From NCBI GenBank assembly GCA_031273545.1, contig JAISRQ010000066.1, positions 1 through 9,064 of the forward strand: a DNA stretch of 9,064 bases, in the 5' to 3' direction. Source of the DNA: Holosporales bacterium. GTDB lineage: Bacteria > Pseudomonadota > Alphaproteobacteria > BNTO01. Positions within the stretch are counted from its first letter, which is position 1. Every line of letters begins with the position of its first letter. Below are positions 6,028-9,064 of this stretch, piece after piece. A program made the translations under genes and the position numbers. The notes under the pieces were generated by a model. The model searched no databases. It saw nothing but the letters and a program-made list of their open reading frames with translations, and was not told the DNA's origin.

Positions 6028-7692
6028 ATGAACAAATGCGTATGCGCAATATTTTCAGTATTTTTAGCATCACACATGCTGGGAAATAGTGATGTCGGGT
6101 TAGATAAAGAAACTGCTGAAAAAGTTATAAAATTTGTTGAAGGAACAGGTGGTGTAAATAATTCGGACGGCATTTCAATCACAAAAGAAGGGAAGTACAA
6201 GAACGAAAGTGTTTATAAGTGTTTGAACATTTGTAAGTCTAATGATAGAACTACCGCTACTTTAACTAATCTTGAAGATATTTCAAAAAGACTGAAAATA
6301 TTAGCAGAGAAACTTGGTTATAGTCCTGATTCGACAGGTAACGTAATGACTATAGACATCTCCTATAGTAATATAAAGGACTACTACAACAAACTCAAGA
6401 AAAATACACTGGATTATACACCTTGCGGCAAGGAGCATGAAGATACGTTAAAAGAAATAGAACAATATTTTGATGGAGAAAGTGATCGTAAAAAATTGTG
6501 TGCTTTAGCAAAAAAACATTTATTCGATATTCCCGAAAGATATCAAGTTGATAAAATCGTGAACGAGGATGGCGCACCAAAGACGGAAGAAAAAGAAAAA
6601 AACGTGAACGATCCTTTCAAACAGTTCTTTGATAGGATCTTAACAGAAATGTTAAAAACAGATACTGGGTTAAAAAGGATAGAGAGCCTGCTGTTACTGA
6701 AATTACTGTCATTTGTTAAAGGTAATCCGTTGGATATAAAGTTCATAGATGGGGTGAACGATGCAAGTAAAGCCAAAATAGTTGTAAGCAAAGGAAACGC
6801 TACTCAGTGTGCTTTTGGAGAGCTATATATTAGCGTCAACTATATGGACGGAATAGACTTGTCTTCATTTGCTATCGCAGATAAAGACTGTGCTCCTGTG
6901 GATAGGAATACAATAAATGAGATAAGGGCACTCATGATAAACGTCGCAAAAGGAGCTGAATTAGATTGGTCTGATAAGTTAATTGCTAGAGGGTTTAAAA
7001 TATTGGCATGTTCAGTTGTTCATGAATTAAGTCATGCTTACGACTTTATTCTAGTAAACTGTATGCTAGACCTAGCTGGATCATCAACTGGAGCTTATCT
7101 TAGTAACAAGCTATTATCGGCTCGACTTGTTCCACTACTGAACGCTAATGTGAGAGAAAAAGTATACGCATGCTGCCAATCAGGGAACGCTGCACCCAAG
7201 CTGGCACGTTTCATAAATAACGACAATCGAACGTGGGCCAAAAGTTTTGACGACGCCGTGCACAGGGAGATTGCTAGAGAAATTTGTGCTCATGATGACC
7301 CTAATGATATGTTGGTCATGTATGGTGTAGTGCCTATTCATACGCCTCCAGGGAAAATTACCGTTCTTGTTGACTATCAAAATGAAAATGCGATTAGACG
7401 CGAGGTGGGGGAACCGTACGTATTTGGACATGGTCGTTACAAATTTTGTGCAAAAACAAATAAGGCTGAGGCTATAACTACTCAGAATGAAGTTCAAAAG
7501 GAATATGCACCGTACAAAGTCGATATAACAGTTGACGATGGAAAACATAAGGTCTTTGAGCCATATGTTTTTGAGGAAATTATTGGTGAAGCCGTAAGAG
7601 AGTTGAAAATAGAAAACGTGCGCTTATTTGACTACACCAAGGAGCCAACTGATGTATTGATGAGAACATTGAAAGAGAAGAATAATCCATAG
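6028..7692 (+). CDS. Secreted HExxH zinc metalloprotease-like protein, possible effector
   Basis: The 554-residue product begins with a short signal-like segment (about 1-18, CVCAIFSVFLASHML). The centre carries HELSH at 332-336 within VVHELSHAYDF, the zinc-protease HExxH motif with H332, E333 and H336. The run before it (TDTGLKRIESLL near 212-222, then alternating strands) and the HA-Y after the motif resemble the M91/NleD group of effector proteases, but only loosely. The third zinc ligand is not obvious; E414 or E418 in HREIAREICAH is a candidate. The N-terminal 200 residues are lysine- and cysteine-rich and unrecognised. EPYVF occurs twice near the C terminus (462-466 and 511-515). Its coding sequence is visibly more A+T-rich than nrdD or mgtE, which suggests separate acquisition. 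Secretion and a host target are inference. Confidence 0.75.
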   Translation: MNKCVCAIFSVFLASHMLGNSDVGLDKETAEKVIKFVEGTGGVNNSDGISITKEGKYKNESVYKCLNICKSNDRTTATLTNLEDISKRLKILAEKLGYSPDSTGNVMTIDISYSNIKDYYNKLKKNTLDYTPCGKEHEDTLKEIEQYFDGESDRKKLCALAKKHLFDIPERYQVDKIVNEDGAPKTEEKEKNVNDPFKQFFDRILTEMLKTDTGLKRIESLLLLKLLSFVKGNPLDIKFIDGVNDASKAKIVVSKGNATQCAFGELYISVNYMDGIDLSSFAIADKDCAPVDRNTINEIRALMINVAKGAELDWSDKLIARGFKILACSVVHELSHAYDFILVNCMLDLAGSSTGAYLSNKLLSARLVPLLNANVREKVYACCQSGNAAPKLARFINNDNRTWAKSFDDAVHREIAREICAHDDPNDMLVMYGVVPIHTPPGKITVLVDYQNENAIRREVGEPYVFGHGRYKFCAKTNKAEAITTQNEVQKEYAPYKVDITVDDGKHKVFEPYVFEEIIGEAVRELKIENVRLFDYTKEPTDVLMRTLKEKNNP

Positions 7693-7733
7693 AAGAGGAA
7701 ATACATGATAAATAGGTGTGGTCTGCAAGAAAA

Positions 7734-7844
7734 ATGAGAAAAACAGAACGGGAAGAAAATGTAGTAAAGCTCGGGAAGCTAAGAAATTGCAGCGGCGCGG
7801 TGCGAAAGATAAGGAAGGTTGGGGTATCCAGGCTATTTTACTAA
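7734..7844 (+). CDS. Possible small basic peptide downstream of the metalloprotease-like gene
   Basis: This is a 36-codon frame with many lysines and arginines (starting MRKTEREENVV). A nine- to ten-codon frame from ATG 7705, with an AGAGGA site before it, ends in a TGA that overlaps this ATG, so reinitiation could couple the two. Its last bases overlap the 3' end of the convergent gene. No family is recognised, and chance is the default explanation. Confidence 0.2.
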   Translation: MRKTEREENVVKLGKLRNCSGAVRKIRKVGVSRLFY

Positions 7845-9014
7845 AAACGGCTCAAACGCCTGAGTTTGCCTGTTGTTTATCAAAAAATTAACAAGCTCAT
7901 TCAATCCCGATTCTTTGGATGCGCCCTTCGTTGCTGCGAGCGTGTATGCGGCTAGGGCCTTGGGGTACGCGTTGTCTCCGTTGAGTGCGCGCTGCCCTGC
8001 TAAAATTAGCGTCTCAGCCGAAAGCGTCATCAGCTTTTGTTCTACTATGTTGCGCCCTTTTTCGCTCGTTACGTACGCATCCAGCCACTTGAGGGCGAAT
8101 TCTGAGGACACCGCAATTTTGAATGACTCCGCTACGTATACGGATTTTTTATCATCAAGTAAGCTTTTCACACAAGATATTGCGCGTGCGGACGTGACCA
8201 TAGTAATGATGCGGCGCAGGTACTGGTTTTGTGGGTCATCTGCTAGGCTGCAATATAAAACCCCACATAGCATCTTTATTTTTTTCAATATTACGTCAGT
8301 TGTGTATTGAAATGCAGAATGATTATTTAATTGCTTGGAGATAGTGCGTTGTCCTGTCGCTATATTAGATGGCCTAGCCACTATACTCTGCTTTCCTTTT
8401 GTCGTTCCAAAAGAACGCGTTTGGTCGTTGATTTTAGTGTTGTACACTTCACTATCGTTCGCATCTATTTTTTTGTACAGTTTCAATATTTGTGCCCCGA
8501 CCAACTTCCCTGCGAGGTATGCTGTAATGTTATCAAAAAATAACGCCCCACTTTTCATCCATAGCGTATCCACCTCTATTTGGGTAATGCATTTATTTTC
8601 CCACAAACAGCTCAATATTCCGATCCTAAACAAATCATCTTTATTTTGCGCCTCTTTTATTAATATCAATAAGGTCTCTGTTGTTTGTGAGAGCTTCTGT
8701 TTTACGTATTGTTCAATAAATGGGCGCTGAATACTTTGCCATTTGAGCTCTGCTTTGAAATCCATAGACGGGGATCCATTTACACCAATCCCTGTAGGCC
8801 TTAATACAGGTGCCCGTCCTCCGCCGGCATTCACTTGCGGGTATAAACCCGGCAGAGACGTCACAATAAATGCACAAGAAATCGCGCGAATAAAAATATG
8901 AATGTGCTCAATCCCCAAATTATTGCGTTTTTTTGAGTAGGTAAAACATTTACTATTCTTCCCCACAATCTTTGGGCGCCCCGAAATATGTCTTGTCATA
9001 AAACTTTTCGGCAC
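7833..9014 (-). CDS. Secreted alpha-helical protein of unknown function
   Basis: The 393-residue product is unrecognised. A hydrophobic stretch (about 38-57, in HIHIFIRAISCAFIV) follows a long basic N-terminal region. Cleavage is plausible after QVNA near residue 63, before GGG. The rest looks helical. It has a degenerate internal repeat: VKQKLSQTTETLLIL (104-118) resembles VEQKLMTLSAETLIL (324-338). The C-terminal AYPKALAAYTLAATKG (349-364) recalls Sel1/TPR-type helical repeats, but not firmly. The GTG at 9014 has GAGGA seven bases upstream and is the first start after an in-frame stop. Start codons at 8999 (ATG) and 8966 (GTG) lack good sites. The latter would shorten the basic region to about 25 residues. 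The 5' end is shared with the remnant at 4733-4894. Confidence 0.68.
   Translation of the reverse strand: MPKSFMTRHISGRPKIVGKNSKCFTYSKKRNNLGIEHIHIFIRAISCAFIVTSLPGLYPQVNAGGGRAPVLRPTGIGVNGSPSMDFKAELKWQSIQRPFIEQYVKQKLSQTTETLLILIKEAQNKDDLFRIGILSCLWENKCITQIEVDTLWMKSGALFFDNITAYLAGKLVGAQILKLYKKIDANDSEVYNTKINDQTRSFGTTKGKQSIVARPSNIATGQRTISKQLNNHSAFQYTTDVILKKIKMLCGVLYCSLADDPQNQYLRRIITMVTSARAISCVKSLLDDKKSVYVAESFKIAVSSEFALKWLDAYVTSEKGRNIVEQKLMTLSAETLILAGQRALNGDNAYPKALAAYTLAATKGASKESGLNELVNFLINNRQTQAFEPFLVK
8916..9007 (-). repeat. Reference copy of the minus-strand leader repeat (5' end of the secreted-protein gene)
   Basis: This stretch covers the first coding bases of the 7833-9014 gene. Bases 8916-8990 align with 4811-4894. 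The blocks AAAGTTTT (9007-9000) and CCAAAGATTG (8975-8966) recur upstream of mgtE at the same 24-base spacing. CATATTTCG (8990-8982) and CCAAA (8975-8971) recur upstream of ftsE at the same 6-base spacing. All four copies point the same way. GGGCGCCC at its centre is palindromic, but this is not kept in the other copies. Confidence 0.5.
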
Positions 9015-9064
9015 GGTTCATTCCTCGTATTTTCCGAATCACTGAATAAGGTATTAAACCTTTC
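8953..9064 (-). CDS. C-terminal end of a possible upstream gene, cut by the right window edge
   Basis: A minus-strand frame is open from the right edge to a TAG at 8953-8955, giving 36 residues that end in YFGAPKDCGEE. It overlaps the start of the 7833-9014 gene by 62 bases in another frame. The remnant at 4845-4890 has a matching frame (YIGASKNC), but conservation there is better explained by the frame of the neighbouring gene. Only the tail is visible, so the product cannot be named, and the frame may be open by chance. Confidence 0.3.
   Translation of the reverse strand, partial: KGLIPYSVIRKIRGMNRAEKFYDKTYFGAPKDCGEE
9022..9026 (-). promoter_or_regulatory. Ribosome binding site supporting the GTG start at 9014
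   Basis: GAGGA on the minus strand lies seven bases upstream of the GTG at 9014. A TGA in the same frame sits between them, so translation cannot start further upstream in this frame. Confidence 0.5.

Noticed and set aside
1..9064. CRISPR array, insertion sequence or transposase
   Set aside because: No regularly spaced repeats, no terminal inverted repeats around a gene and no transposase-like protein were seen.

Overview
The window reads as a compact bacterial chromosome segment, probably from a host-associated Gram-negative bacterium. Three recognisable genes (an FtsE-type division ATPase, an oxygen-independent ribonucleotide reductase and an MgtE magnesium channel) sit beside a stretch of unrecognised genes whose products carry signal peptides. 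Gene content fits an alphaproteobacterial endosymbiont living without oxygen, for example Holosporales-like. This is inference from gene mix and style only; nothing in the window settles taxonomy.

Left half, 1-4548: an ftsE-like gene enters from the left edge on the minus strand and is partial. It faces away from nrdD on the plus strand, and the roughly 360-base gap between them holds a promoter for each. nrdD then converges with mgtE on the minus strand across a 65-base junction made largely of G and C runs.

Right half, 4549-9064: the 4549-5108 gap contains a tandem repeat and a decayed piece of a gene related to the one at the right edge. Then come a small secreted cysteine-containing protein (5109-5639) with a clear intrinsic terminator, a gene-poor 350-base spacer, an A+T-rich gene for a secreted HExxH metalloprotease-like protein (6028-7692), and a convergent gene for a secreted protein of unknown function (7833-9014). 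The last gene overlaps the 3' end of another reading frame that runs off the right edge.

The most unusual signal is a short diverged sequence, always in minus orientation, found four times: over the 5' end of the 7833-9014 gene (8916-9007), in the gap at 4811-4894, just upstream of mgtE (4589-4630) and upstream of ftsE (672-691). The first two are homologous over about 72 aligned bases. The other two share blocks with exactly conserved spacing. It may be remnants of a duplicated secreted-protein gene family, a mobile or intergenic repeat, or a shared leader element.
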